A stretch of 64,000 nt of DNA, taken from Rhizophagus irregularis. Its lineage: Eukaryota; Glomeromycota; Glomeromycetes; Glomerales; Glomeraceae. The stretch covers positions 1 to 64,000 of the forward strand of contig NC_089429.1 in NCBI RefSeq assembly GCF_026210795.1, in the 5' to 3' direction. Shown in pieces: positions 1-10,926 of the stretch (positions are counted from its first letter, which is position 1; each line of letters opens with the position of its first letter). The position numbers were made by a program, and so were the translations under genes. Under the pieces are notes generated by a model, which searched no databases, was not told where the DNA came from, and saw nothing but the letters and a program-made list of their open reading frames with translations.

Positions 1-49
1 TAATACATAAATAAAAAACATAAATTTATATATCTCATTCATTACATAC

Positions 50-2476
50 TACCGTATAGCGCCGCATATAAGACGTACTATTCAAAAATGCCAGCCTAGA
101 TTAAATAAGTATCCCGTATTATTAGAGGAGAGGATACTATAAAAAGGGGGCACATTGTAGAAGTACTAATCATGTGATAATATTATTAACAGTTAAGTAA
201 TCAAAAGAACTCTAACAATTTTCAACCGCAAAATTTAAAATAAAATAAAAAACTTCAGATGTAAAATGTAAAAATTTTGTAAATTCAGAAATTATTGTAA
301 TGATGATCGTAATTCAGATCAGAATAAATCATGAAATTCAATCACGTTTTTCGCGTTTTTATTCTGCAACTTTTATTTCATATAAAATGGGTCCCCGTGC
401 AAACAAAAGAATTAACCGCTCAACAATGACAGAAAAAAAGCGAAGACAATGGAACGCACGTGAAAAAATTGCAATTATTATGTATCATGAGAACGGCCAT
501 AGTAAAAGAAAGACAGCAGACAAGTTCAACATTCAAGCAAAGCAACTTCGTGACTGGATATCTAAAAAACCACAGTTATTAAAAGTACAGGTGGGTGTAA
601 AACGTTTAAATATAGGAGTAAAACCAAAATATCCAGCTTTAGAAACTGCTCTAGTTACCTGGGTTAAAGAAAAAAGAAAAAATCAAAATGCTGTCATACG
701 AAGTATGATTCAAATAAAAGCCCAGACCCTTGCACAACAACGTCAATGGCAAGTTATGTGTTCTGGTATCAGGTCTTTTAGGTTTAGTAATAAGTGGTTA
801 GATGGTTTCGTGAGCTGAAATAAATTGAGTAATCGTCGTCGCACTACAATTGCACAACGTTTACCTGAAGATTTAATCGAAAAACAGCAATCATTTTTGG
901 CATTCGTCATGTACCGCCGCATACAACATGATTATCCCTTAGCATATATAGGAAACATGGATGAAACGCCAGTATCATTTGATCTGCCCACCAATACAAC
1001 TGTTGATGAACTGGGTGCACGATCAGTTAGCATCCGCACTACAGGTCATGAAAGAACAAATTTTACAGTTGTATTAACCTGTATGGCAGATGGAACAAAA
1101 CTTCCCCACTCATAATTTTCAAACTCAAAAATATTCCACGAGGAAATTTTCCCCCAGGAGTTATTATTCGAACAAACCAAAAAGGATGGATGAATGAGAA
1201 TGAGATGCTCTTTTGGATTGAAAATGTATGGGTTAAACGTGAAAGGCTTTCCAATCCACAATCATTATTAGTTTTAGATTCATTTTCTGCTCGCATCGTG
1301 GATTCTGTTAAAAGGCGTTTTATCGAAAAAAAAACTGATATTGCAGTTATTCCTGGAGGGTTGACATCTCGCCTACAACCTTTGGATGTTTAGTGAATAA
1401 ATCATTTAAATCAAAGGTAATAATTATTAATTTTCTCTCCATTTTCTAGGGCGACTCTATTTTTTTTAAAAAACATTTTATTTTTATTTTCACCTTATAG
1501 ATGCGAAGAAAATACAATGAGTGGATAGCGGAAACTATAAAAGATTTAACACCAACTGGCATCATCAAAAGACCCACTTATGAAACTGTAGCACATTGGG
1601 TCAAAGATTCGTGGGAAGCTGTTGATGTTAATTTGATTCGGTGATCCTTTAAATGCTGTGGCATTTCTAACAATCGTGATGGAACTGAAGATGGCTGGAT
1701 TTTTAATTATGATCGTCTTGAACAACAAGCAAGCAAACCTAATGATGAAGTAGCACCACAATCAGATAAAGAGGACGAAAATACAAGTGATGAGGGATAC
1801 GAAACTGATACAAGTGAAGAGAACGGAACCGACGGAAGTGATGAAGAATTTGGAAATAATGAAAGTGATGAGGAATCTGAAAATGATGAAAGTGATGAGG
1901 AACATGGAAATGAAGAGGATAAATCTGATGAGAGTGAATATGAGGAGGTGGAGGATGATGGCTATTCGGGTTATTATGATGAACAAAGGAACAAATTACG
2001 TTAATGTATGGGATGAGTAAAATGGGTGGCTTTGATTGTGTAACCATTGCTAATTGATGGTTTGTTAATAAAATTTCATTTTACGGCAATTGTTTTTTTA
2101 TTACAATTAATTATATGAAAGTGTACGATATACTGTATACATTGAACTATACAGTATATTTATAAATTCAAGGTTAAAACACATGGAATAAAAATTTGCT
2201 TGTAAACATTTTTTATTAGTCCGAAGTGTAACGAAGGACTATATACTATTCGTATCGGTTTCACAAATGTTTGTTGTACATCTGGCACGTGATGATGTGC
2301 GATCGGTTTCCTTTTCCTAGTTAGTATGAAGAATTTTTATTAGTAATTATATACCGGTATTTGATTAGTACCGGGGTACTATTCAGAAATACCCGAATGT
2401 AAACTTGAATAATACACGGGTACTATTTAGGGGGGGTACTATTTGAGGGGGGTACTGTATGCAGCGCTATACGGTA
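50..2476 (+). mobile_element. pogo-like Tc1/mariner DNA transposon, decayed
   Basis: The ends match as inverted repeats of about 19 bases: 50-68 (taccgtatagcgccgcata) and the reverse complement of 2458-2476, with one mismatch. The outermost bases on both sides are TA, the target duplication expected of this superfamily. The interior holds a broken pogo/Tigger-type transposase (387-2004). GGTACTATT-like motifs are repeated just inside the right end (about 2370-2455). Termini and protein agree, so the boundaries are well supported. The element cannot be autonomous in its present state. Confidence 0.82.
387..2004 (+). pseudogene. pogo/Tigger-like transposase (CENP-B HTH + DDE), broken
   Basis: The first block (387-818) has a basic helix-turn-helix of the CENP-B/pogo kind. 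The next (819-1115) is in the same frame after a TGA at 816-818 and contains the first catalytic aspartate in NMDETP. A frame change near 1100 leads to a block through 1393 with the second aspartate (VLDSF) and the family's last motif, PGGLTSRLQPLDV. A GT-AG interval of about 1414-1500 separates it from a C-terminal exon (1501-2004) with another in-frame TGA at 1642-1644. The protein ends in a Glu/Asp/Ser-rich tail (about 1740-2003). Known for the family: this enzyme cuts and pastes the element at TA sites. Two nonsense codons, a stop at 1391-1393 and a frameshift make it a pseudogene. Confidence 0.8.
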
Positions 2477-2542
2477 ATTTCTTTTAATTTACTTTCTTTG
2501 TCGATTGAATCCATTTTTGTTTCTTTGTCAATTGAATCCATT

Positions 2543-2700
2543 TTTGAGATTTTTGAGGAAAAAATTGAAGGAAGAAGAAAAAATTGAAGGAAGTTTGAGG
2601 AAAAAATTGAAGGAAGAAGAAAAAATTGAAGGAAGTTTGAGGAAAAAATTGAAGGAAAAATGAAGGAAGTTTGAGGAAAAAATTGAAGGAAGAAAATTAG
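2543..2700 (+). repeat. Purine-rich minisatellite (gaggaaaaaattgaaggaag units)
   Basis: Imperfect tandem copies of gaggaaaaaattgaaggaag, some with an extra aagaaaaaattgaaggaag, lie directly after the pogo element. A separate 24-base direct duplication (tttgtcgattgaatccattttt) lies at about 2498-2545. Confidence 0.8.
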
Positions 2701-3110
2701 TGTTAAAGATGTTAAATCGATAAAAAATTAAAGAAAAAATTAATTATAAGGGTGATTTTTGAGGAAAAAAATTGAAGGAAGAAAATTAATGTTAAAGATG
2801 TTAAATCGATAAAAATCAGAAAAAATTAATTATAAGGGTGTTGAATCGATTTAAAAATCCAGAGAAAAAATTAATTGTAATGGGTGTCTATTTAATAAAC
2901 TCGAATTGATCTAAAAAATCAAGGGGTGTTTTATTTATTAAAATAAATTTAATTACAATCTAATTATGGTCAATAAGGGTGTTGAATCGATCTAAAAATT
3001 TAGAGAAAAAAATTAATTGTCTCGAATTGATCTAAAAAATCAAAGGGGTGTTTTATTTATTAAAATAAATTTAAATTACCAATTTAATTATCTAATTATG
3101 GTCAATAATA
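2700..3110 (+). repeat. Diverged direct duplications around gttaaatcgat
   Basis: Two to four diverged copies each of a gttaaagatgttaaatcgat block, an aattaattataagggtg block and a ggggtgttttatttattaaaat block alternate here. There is no open reading frame. It looks like a decayed tandem array. Confidence 0.6.
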
Positions 3111-3639
3111 CTCTCATATATGTAATATTTATTTTGTGAATATCACAGCGTAAACTGACGGTTTTGCCTTTTAATATACTCATATTGATAGTCTTTTTTA
3201 CTCATCTTTTTAATTAAATGGCAGAGGAAAAATTTTTTTTTTCCTCTTATTAAAACTTGAATCAAACTTGGATGCAGTGATCCCACTACCCGTGAGAATA
3301 TCAAGAAAATTCCCCTTATATACAAATTTTATTTCATATGATTTCACGATCACCTTTTATAAGTATAGAGTTATCTTTAAACGTAATTAGTTGGTAACGA
3401 TTCAAACAACAAACAATATCCTTAGTTTCACAAATAAAAATTACATCATCTCCATATGATCTAGCAGGTCGAGCGCGGTTTCTATTCATGCGCGATGCCG
3501 ATCCCTACTGTAAACTGTATAGATAATTTCACGTGATCATATAAAAAATCCATCAGAAGTCTGATTTATAACGAAAATTCGCAAGAAATTTCCTTCATAC
3601 TTGCTTAATTTTAAAGTTCAAAAGTCTGATTTATAAATT

Positions 3640-4200
3640 AAAAATCACGATCATCAAGAAAAATTCGCGAGAAATTCTTTGATAGAACCTTAATACTAAA
3701 TTAGCTGAATTAGAATTAAGCAGTATCAAGGAAAATTCTCGCGAATTTTTCTTAAAAACGTGATTTCAATTTTATTAATCGGGGAATTAAGCACGGTATC
3801 ACAAAAATTAAGCAGTATTAAGAAAAATTCTTGCGAATTTTTCTTAAGAACGTGACTTTAATTTATTAATCAAAATTAAAATAAGCGGTATCACATAATT
3901 AAACTTTAAAAATTAAGCAGTATTAAGAAAATTCTTGCGAATTTTTCTTAAGAACGTGACTTTAATTTATTAATCGAAATTAAAATAAGCGGTATCACAT
4001 TTTTAAACTTTAAAAATTAAGCAGCATTAAGAAAAATTCTTGCGAATTTTTCTTAATAACGTGTAATTTATTAATCGAAATTAAATAAGCGGTATCACAT
4101 TTAAACTTTAAAAATTAAGCGGTATCACAAAAATTAAGCAGTATCAAGAAAAATTCTTGCGAATTTTTCTTTAACAATCATGATTTAGATCTATTAATCT
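3640..4200 (+). repeat. Palindrome array (aagaaaaattctTGCGaatttttctt), orphan copy
   Basis: At least five copies of a 25-26-base near-perfect palindrome are spaced about 95-115 bases apart (near 3730, 3820, 3925, 4030, 4145), with a partial copy near 3655. The spacers share motifs such as aagcagtatcaag, aacgtgactttaatttattaatc and aagcggtatcac. The same family recurs at 19.97-20.38 kb and 25.5-26.65 kb around a Plavaka-type transposase gene. No transposase is found beside this copy. Confidence 0.85.
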
Positions 4201-4559
4201 CGCAAATATTTTGCTATCATTTATTTTCTTTTTTCTTTAATATAAATATGGAATTTACAAGTATGGTAGTAAATTTACCGAACTACAGTATTTCATTGGT
4301 ATGCAAAAAACTTTTATCAATGTTTTCTGGTTGATTATTTAACGTAAATTAAGACACTAAGTCCATTTTATATGAAATCATAGTACTTTAATTATACCTA
4401 TAATATATACATGATTGCATATTTAAGTATTACTAAGATGTTTGATAAAAATCCACATTAATAAATTAAGATTGCAATTATTAAAAATTTTTATGAAAAA
4501 TTTATTTAATTTTTTTATTATTTATTAGAAGAAAAGTTTATCATACCCTTGGCAACCTT

Positions 4560-4850
4560 AAAACTTTTCAAAAATTCTAAAGTTTTACTTTTAGTTATGC
4601 TCACGCATAAGCAAGCCTCTTAGGTAAAACTTCAGTTATATGAAAAAAAACCAAAAAATAAAACTTCAAAAATTCTAAAGTTTTACCTAGTTATGCTACC
4701 TAGCTTAACCTACTAGGTAAAACTTCAGTTACATGAAAAAAAAAACAAAAAAATAAAACTTCAACAATTCTAAAGTTTTACCTAGTTATGCTACCTAGCA
4801 AACCTACTAGGTAAAACTTCAGTTATATGAAAAAAACAAAAAAATTATAA
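4560..4850 (+). repeat. Three tandem copies of a ~95-base unit
   Basis: Each unit reads roughly ttctaaagttttacctagttatg, then cctactaggtaaaacttcagtta, then an A-rich run. Within a unit, ttttaccta and taggtaaaa can pair, so every copy encodes a hairpin. No coding capacity is seen. Confidence 0.75.
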
Positions 4851-4969
4851 AATCTTTAACCATGTATGTTAAAAAAAAAAATTTTCATTACGACCTTTAA
4901 TTTAAATAAAAAGAAAAGTTAATAAAAATATTAATAATAAAAAATATCAGCAATTTAATTATTATTTAT

Positions 4970-5253
4970 TAATAAAAAAATATATTAATATATTATTAAA
5001 ATCAAAAAGTATAAATCTAAAAATCTTACCTAAAAAAAAAATTTTGAATTAATTGTGTTGGTTGTATATAACCTTCTTTAAACAGAGGTGTGACCCGATC
5101 ATTAGTACAATTTCCCGATGTTCCATGGATTGGTCCCCAACACTTTATACAAATATTCTGAAGTTCTTGTACTGTAAAAATTATACTTGGACAATTTATA
5201 AAGCCATGTTCATAATATAGGTGAATATGGCAGGGGTCTTTATAATATTCCAC
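4970..5253 (-). pseudogene. Duplicated 3' exon of the CCHC zinc-knuckle gene
   Basis: This is a tandem copy of the zinc-knuckle end of the neighbouring gene (5388-6011) plus flanking AT-rich sequence. On the minus strand the copy starts just after a TTATTACCAG acceptor-like site. It is preceded by an AG|GTAAGAT donor-like site at about 5315-5325, so the duplicated unit looks like intron plus exon. The first knuckle has lost its second cysteine (CHIHLYYEHG instead of CHICLYYGHG), while the second cysteine cluster is kept. It could be an alternative last exon or just duplicated debris. Confidence 0.55.
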
Positions 5254-5387
5254 TGGTAATAAAAAAAAATATATTAATATATTATTAAAATCAAAAAGTA
5301 TAAATCTAAAAATCTTACCTAAAAAAAAATTTTTGAATTAATTGTGTTGGTTGTATATAAAAAAAATTTTTGAATTAATTGTGTTGG

Positions 5388-6011
5388 TTATATATAATCT
5401 TCTTTAAACGGAGGTGTGATCCGATCATTAGTACAATTTGTCGATGTTCCATGGATTGGTCCCCAACACTTTATACAAATATTCTGAAGTTCTTGTGCTG
5501 TAAAAATTATATTCGGACAATTTCTGAATCCATGTCCGTAATATAGGCAAATATGGCAGGGGTCTCTATAAAATTTCACTGGTAAAATCCAGTTGGTTGT
5601 CGGACAAATTTTTATATCTTTCGCCGAATAAAGTTGTACTGGTGGTGGGGATGATGATGGCGGAGGCGGAGATGATGATGACGATGACGGAGATGAAGAT
5701 GGTGGAGATGATGATGGGGGCAACGATGATAATGATGATGATAATATTGAAGGTGGTGGTGACGATGATGTAAATGATGTCGGTGGTGATGATGATGATA
5801 TTGACGTTTTTACCATGCATAATAACTCATGTATTGTTTTATCCTGATTACGAGTTAATTCATTTATCGTGTCATTTTGAGCGCGTGTTAATTCAACTAA
5901 AAAATTTGATAGATTAGTGATGACTCCAAAGCTTTTATCGATATTATTGAGTATATCTTTTGTAGTAACGTTATTTTCTATGACTGAAAAACTTTCGTTA
6001 TCTTCAGTCAT
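5388..6011 (-). CDS. CCHC zinc-knuckle protein with Ser/Pro-rich linker
   Basis: This is a 207-residue open frame. Residues about 1-70 are polar and predicted helical, with repeated hydrophobic spacing (ILNNIDKSFGVITNLSNFL). Residues about 72-128 are almost only Ser and Pro, a low-complexity linker coded by ggtgatgatgat-type repeats on the plus strand. The C-terminus has a canonical knuckle, CHICLYYGHGFRNC (CX2CX4HX4C), then a second, looser cluster CIKCWGPIHGTSTNC (CX2CX4HX5C). Known for the family: such knuckles bind single-stranded nucleic acid and occur in Gag-like and RNA-handling proteins. No protease or polymerase lies beside it, so a Gag fossil and a host gene are both possible. The 3' part is tandemly duplicated downstream. 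Confidence 0.6.
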   Translation of the reverse strand: MTEDNESFSVIENNVTTKDILNNIDKSFGVITNLSNFLVELTRAQNDTINELTRNQDKTIHELLCMVKTSISSSSPPTSFTSSSPPPSILSSSLSSLPPSSSPPSSSPSSSSSSPPPPSSSPPPVQLYSAKDIKICPTTNWILPVKFYRDPCHICLYYGHGFRNCPNIIFTAQELQNICIKCWGPIHGTSTNCTNDRITPPFKEDYI

Positions 6012-6044
6012 TTTTGTAAAAAAGCTTGGTGAATAAAGAGTACT

Positions 6045-6180
6045 TAGTGTGAGTAAAAAAAAATTTGCGTGAAAAAAAGTATTTAAAAAAAAAAATTTTG
6101 CGCGAAAAAAACTGAGTATTTAAAAAAAAATTTTGCGCGAAAAAAAGTATTTAAAAAAAAAAATTTGCGTATTTAAATAA
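6045..6180 (+). repeat. A-rich tract with repeated tttgcgYgaaaaaa
   Basis: Four short copies of aaaatttgcgygaaaaaaagtatttaaa occur just upstream of the zinc-knuckle gene. They may form part of its promoter region; no clearer signal is seen. Confidence 0.6.
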
Positions 6181-6204
6181 TGTGTGAAAATTTACTTGGT
6201 TCTA

Positions 6205-6352
6205 ATACTTAAATAGAAGTTGATCTGCTTATCTTAAGGCTTTTTACTCATTCTGGTATTTAAGCTTTTTGGTAGTAGTTTTTTTAATACTTAATTAGAA
6301 ATCCGACCAGCTTATCTTGAGGCTTTTTACTTGTTCTGGTATTTAGATGTTT
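6205..6352 (+). repeat. Direct duplication, ~65-base unit
   Basis: Two copies of aatacttaaWtagaa, then cttatcttRaggctttttac, then ttctggtattta start near 6207 and 6290. They lie in an otherwise featureless AT-rich stretch. Confidence 0.7.
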
Positions 6353-6654
6353 ATTTTTGACTGTAAAACTACCATTCTAATAGGAAAAATTTTTTTACTG
6401 CATTTCTTACGTTAAATGCTAAATATTTAATAATCTTCATTGCTTAAAAATGGTTTGTAATACCAAAATTACCCAATAAATTGATATTTAAGTTATTTAA
6501 GTCTACATTTGTTTTACTTTATTAATTTCTCATTCACATAGTAATTTTTAATATTAAATAAGGTAAAACAAAAGTTAATTTACTGGATACCATGTTAAAA
6601 TCGTCATACGATTTGCATAATATCGACCATAAACAGTCTGAAATTTAAAAATCA

Positions 6655-6800
6655 CAAGCCATAAATCAAATAAATTGCGTAAAATTGCGTAATATAGCAT
6701 AGCCTATCTAAGAAATCAGTAGCACATAAATCAAATAAAGTCATATAGGAAAATTAATTGCGTAATATAGCATAGGCTATCTAAGAAATCAGTAACACAA
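6655..6800 (+). repeat. Direct duplication, ~75-base unit
   Basis: The block ataaatcaaataaa, then aattgcgtaatatagcata, then ctatctaagaaatcagta appears twice (about 6661-6725 and 6726-6798). The rest of 6800-7390 is AT-rich and shows no gene. Confidence 0.75.
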
Positions 6801-7390
6801 TATTTATGATCAAATGTTAGTATTTACGGATATTATTAATTTTTATGTAGTCATTCTCTTCAAAATGAATTAGAAGAAATTATGATTGAACTAGAATTAA
6901 TTATTTGATGGTATGTACTGTAAATAGTTTGATAAAAATGTATGTATTTTTGGCTTATGCATATATCTAATTATCCATTAGTTAAAGAAGATAATATAAG
7001 ACTTTTGTCATTTTTGGGAAATGAATCTCATGAGTTTATTGATGTATGTGCTATTGACCATTGTGTAGGATTTATTAAAATTAATTAAACTTACTATATA
7101 ATAGATAAAGAAGAACTAAATAATGATTTAGATGAATGGAAAAATTTTTTTTTTTTAAAATACATAATATATGAAATAATGATCTAACAATCACCGCGCA
7201 TGTAATATGCAAATCATTTTCATATTAAAAAAAATTCGTGTAACCATATTTGAGTCACTTCATTTTATGATAAACCGTCAATTTTAATATGTAACTCCCA
7301 TACAAATTAAGTAATTTGATAGAACATCATGTGCTTTACTAGTCTCTGAAGTTAATTTTCCATTTTTGAAATTTTTTTTTTTCTCTTCGC

Positions 7391-8489
7391 TGTAAACGGT
7401 CAAATATCAAGCACGAAAAGATGATAAAATCCAATCACCAAATGTAATTGCCAAATATTAAGAACGAACAAATTGATTATGAATTGGCGTAGATGGATAA
7501 ATAATTAGCCGAAAAGGATAAACATTTAGGAAGAGTAATGATCTACATGATGTAATATTTATCAAATGATTGACAAAGAACCAATAGGATAAATAGAGTC
7601 GATCAATTGCGGCTTAGCGATCTTTAACAATAAGAACGATAAGAAAGAATAATTATAAGCCACAAAAGATAGATTATAAGCAAAACACATAAAGCGAATT
7701 AAAAGAACATATAAAATAATATCAGAAAGATTAAAGAACACAAAATAATGTAAAAGATAATATAAAAAGATAGTATAAAGATGGAACGTAAAAGATAATA
7801 TATTAAAAAGAACATATATAAAAAGATAGCATATTAAAAGATAGCATATTAAAAGATAGCGTATTTAAAATATAGATAGTATATTAGAAAGATAATTCAA
7901 AGATAATATGTAAAAAGAACATAAAAGATAGTATATAGATAGAATAGAAAGTAGCATAAAAATTGTATATATAGAGAGCGGAATTCAAGGTGATTCCATA
8001 GTTCTCATCCACAGAACTCAATAAAAATATAAGTTTTATTTTTTTAATTATTTGTTAGTAAAGTTTAATGTTAATTAAAGGTAATAGGTTCGCCCTAAAC
8101 TTTAATTAATGTTGGCTTAATTAATTTTAATTGAGTAAATGGAAATTTTAAGGTGAATTAAATATACACTTTTGGAAAGTAATAATTCGTAGCGAGAGCT
8201 ATCGAAGTTTGAAATTAAAGGTAAAAGTGGATATAATTTGGGGAAAATTTAGAGAAGTTAAATTTTATTTTATTTCGTTTGACGTTTTATATTACTAACG
8301 TTATCTATGTCGTGAACCAAGAATGTTGTATGTTGTTTGTTGATTATGTTGTTTGTTAATTATGTCGTTGATTATTTGCTTGTTCGTTTAATTGTTCGTT
8401 CGTTCGTTTATTCGTTCGTTCGACCATGGGAATGCCCGTTCGATGTGGCAACTCTGTAAATTGATGACAGAGGGAATTGGGGGATCTCA
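7391..8489 (+). repeat. 5' LTR
   Basis: The LTR begins tgtaaacggtc and ends ggatctca (1099 bases). The centre is rich in degenerate aaaagatagtatat units. The 3' part has cgttcgttcgtttattcgttcg tetranucleotide repeats (about 8385-8425) ending in ccatgggaatgcccgttcg. It is a near-identical mate of 17197-18294. Confidence 0.95.
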
Positions 8490-8491
8490 TA

Positions 8492-8509
8492 TGGTGCATG
8501 CTCGCAAGA
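8492..8509 (+). other. Candidate tRNA primer-binding site
   Basis: Two bases after the 5' LTR the sequence reads tggtgcatgctcgcaaga. The leading TGG is what a tRNA 3' CCA end would pair with. I could not assign the tRNA from memory. Confidence 0.5.
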
Positions 8510-10072
8510 AAGGAAATGATCATCATCACATGATTATTATTATAATGAATATGAAAATTTAATTTCGTTAGTAAGTCACTGATAGGTATTATTAATCAAT
8601 ATTTTATTTTAGAATTTATTTTTAGATTTCAGGTTTTGACGAGTTCAAAAGGAACCAATAAATCAATAAGGATTTAATTGAGTTAAAAAACTTGAAAAGG
8701 TGAAAGATTGGAGTTTGGAGTTGTGCAAGTAATCACTTAATCGATAGAAAGCACAAGAATATTTCTTTCGGGAATAAAGTACCTGAGAAATTTCATAAGG
8801 AGATGTGGAAGTGAAAGATGAATTTTGGAATAAAGATTAATAATGGGAGAACACCAATGTATTATCTGGGGTTCATCTGTGTGGTATGGGTTACCTCTGA
8901 GTTTGAATTTTGGATAAATGCTCGAGATTGGAAAATTTTTATTCTTCGACATTAAAGATTATAACGTATGGGTTACGTCAAATCTGGATACCCAGCTCAA
9001 TAACGCGCGAATTGCTTTGGGGACGGGGAATGAAAATTGTAAAGACACCTACTATCAAGAAACATTGAATGGATAAAATGGGACAAACCTGTAAACTATC
9101 GTGCTTTTACCCAATGGGAAAAAGATAGAGATAAGCCCAGTATAGGTCCACCAATTTGAGGAAAGATAAGTTGGTTTAGATGAGTTTTATGGATAGCTGA
9201 TGACTTTTGAAACTGGATTTTGGAAGGTTAGATTCACCCGTTAAGAGACAAGTCGGCCAACGAAGGAGGAAAAAATGGATACATTGTATTGTTACAGGTC
9301 CTAGGCTACATTTCAGATGAAGGTTCCTGGTGTAGTGTCCTAGTTCACGCTCTCATTACAATGTTCCATTAAAAGAAGATAAAATAGAAGGATATTTACA
9401 CATTAACGAGCCGTATAATGAATATTACGTGCAGTATTTAATAATAGAGTAAAATCCGAAAAGAAGGACGTTGATTTAAAAGAAGGACATTTATTTAAAA
9501 GAAGAACATTTATTTGAAAAAGAATATTTATCTGAAAAAGAACATTTATTTGAAAAGAAGGACATTTATCTGAAAAGAACGACATTTTGCGTAATATAGA
9601 TTAATTTACATAACATAGAATATTTAGTAAGAAGGATTTATGTGGATGATAAGAAAGATTGAAGATTCGCAAACTTTAAAAGTTATGAAAATTTTGGAGT
9701 TTGTGATATGTGAAATTATGAATCACAGTGATAGGAGATAAATTTTAGAATGTGATATGTGAGATTATGGATCTTGGTGACAAAAGATAAACCTTGTGGC
9801 GCAGTAAAAACCTCCGCAGTCTGAGGAGATCGTGGACTTAGAAAAATTTTTGAAATTTTGAGGCGCAGCAAAAATTAATAATAGAATATGGAGTAGTAAA
9901 TATATAAAACTGAAAGATGGAATTTAAAGATTGAAAGGAGCAATCTATTTAAAGATAAAAGAATGTTTAGAAGATTGAAAATAGAAACATAGAAGATTGA
10001 AAATAGAAACGATGAGAGTGAAATATATATATATATAAAAGGAGGTGAAATTTTAGTTAAGATTCTGGATGA
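8510..10072 (+). other. Untranslated leader of the gypsy element
   Basis: About 1.5 kb lie between the primer site and the first open frame, with no long plus-strand ORF. It contains five to six tandem units of gaaaagaaggacatttattt (about 9460-9585). Packaging or dimerisation signals would be expected in such a leader, but none can be named from sequence alone. Confidence 0.6.
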
Positions 10073-10753
10073 ATGATTACAACGATGGAATGGTATGAAA
10101 CTTGGAGGGTCGATTATGAGAACCACAAATTAAGACATGACGAAAATATTGGAAATGTGGATATAGGTGAATTAAGAGGAGAAAATATAACATGTGAAAT
10201 ATGTTATTCAGTAAAAGATACGCCAGAAGTTTTTAAGAAATTTTGGAGAATATTACAAAAATTTGAATATACAATAAGGGATTATAATGCAGAAACTATA
10301 AGGGCGTTAATAAATTTATTAAGTATAGATAGTGAAGAAAGAAATAATTATACAAAAGGAAAAACTAGAGATGCATTAGATATAATAGTTGAATCGATAA
10401 GATACTTGAAACAACCAATATTGAGAGAGAAAGGATTAAAGATAATAATAATAGTGATTGTGAGAGACTGTATGGAAAATGACAAAGAAGATGAAACAAT
10501 GGACAGATTAATAGGGAATGAAGAATTGATAAGATACGGCTATATTTTGGAAGATTGGGATGTAAATATAAGATTTAGGGAATTTTATGAATGGCATAAA
10601 GTGGCTATATCAGATTTTATAGAATGGAAAGATAGTGTTATTAGAAAATACAAAAATATATTGTATGAGGAAGCAGAATTAAAAGAAGATGAGTCAATAG
10701 AAAAAATAGAAGCGTTTAAACAAAAGATTAGATCAATGTTGAACACAATGTAG
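10073..10753 (+). CDS. Unrecognised ORF upstream of gag in the gypsy element
   Basis: The ORF encodes 226 residues, acidic and Ile/Glu-rich, mostly predicted helix, with no motif I recognise. Its stop (10751-10753) overlaps a frame one base back (-1) that is open from 10732 and runs straight into gag. The ORF may therefore be an N-terminal Gag extension reached by -1 frameshifting, or a separate protein. No in-phase X XXY YYZ slippery heptamer lies in the 10732-10753 overlap. A purine-rich aaaaggaggtgaaatttt stands about 30 bases ahead of the start. Its preservation in a young element suggests that it is used. Confidence 0.6.
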   Translation: MITTMEWYETWRVDYENHKLRHDENIGNVDIGELRGENITCEICYSVKDTPEVFKKFWRILQKFEYTIRDYNAETIRALINLLSIDSEERNNYTKGKTRDALDIIVESIRYLKQPILREKGLKIIIIVIVRDCMENDKEDETMDRLIGNEELIRYGYILEDWDVNIRFREFYEWHKVAISDFIEWKDSVIRKYKNILYEEAELKEDESIEKIEAFKQKIRSMLNTM

Positions 10754-10926
10754 GTCGTGGTGGAGGAATTAAAAAAGAGATAGTTGAAAAAGTTTATGAT
10801 AAGATTAGAGGGTTTGAACAATTAAATATAGATGAAACAGATAGTGATGATACACCAAGAAGCTATACTATAACAGAAACAGACGATGAGAAAGAAGGAA
10901 ATTTACCAATTAGTAAAAATGAAGAA

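Noticed and set aside
1739-2047. His/Phe-rich minus-strand ORFs
   Set aside because: Complement of the acidic tail of the pogo transposase.
3640-4200. Regular palindromic repeats as a CRISPR array
   Set aside because: Spacers are themselves repeats of each other, the units are eukaryotic-style inverted repeats, and there are no cas genes; the genes around have spliceosomal introns.
5566-5820. Minus-strand 84-residue ORF rich in Ile/Thr
   Set aside because: Out-of-frame reading of the Ser/Pro repeat of the zinc-knuckle gene.
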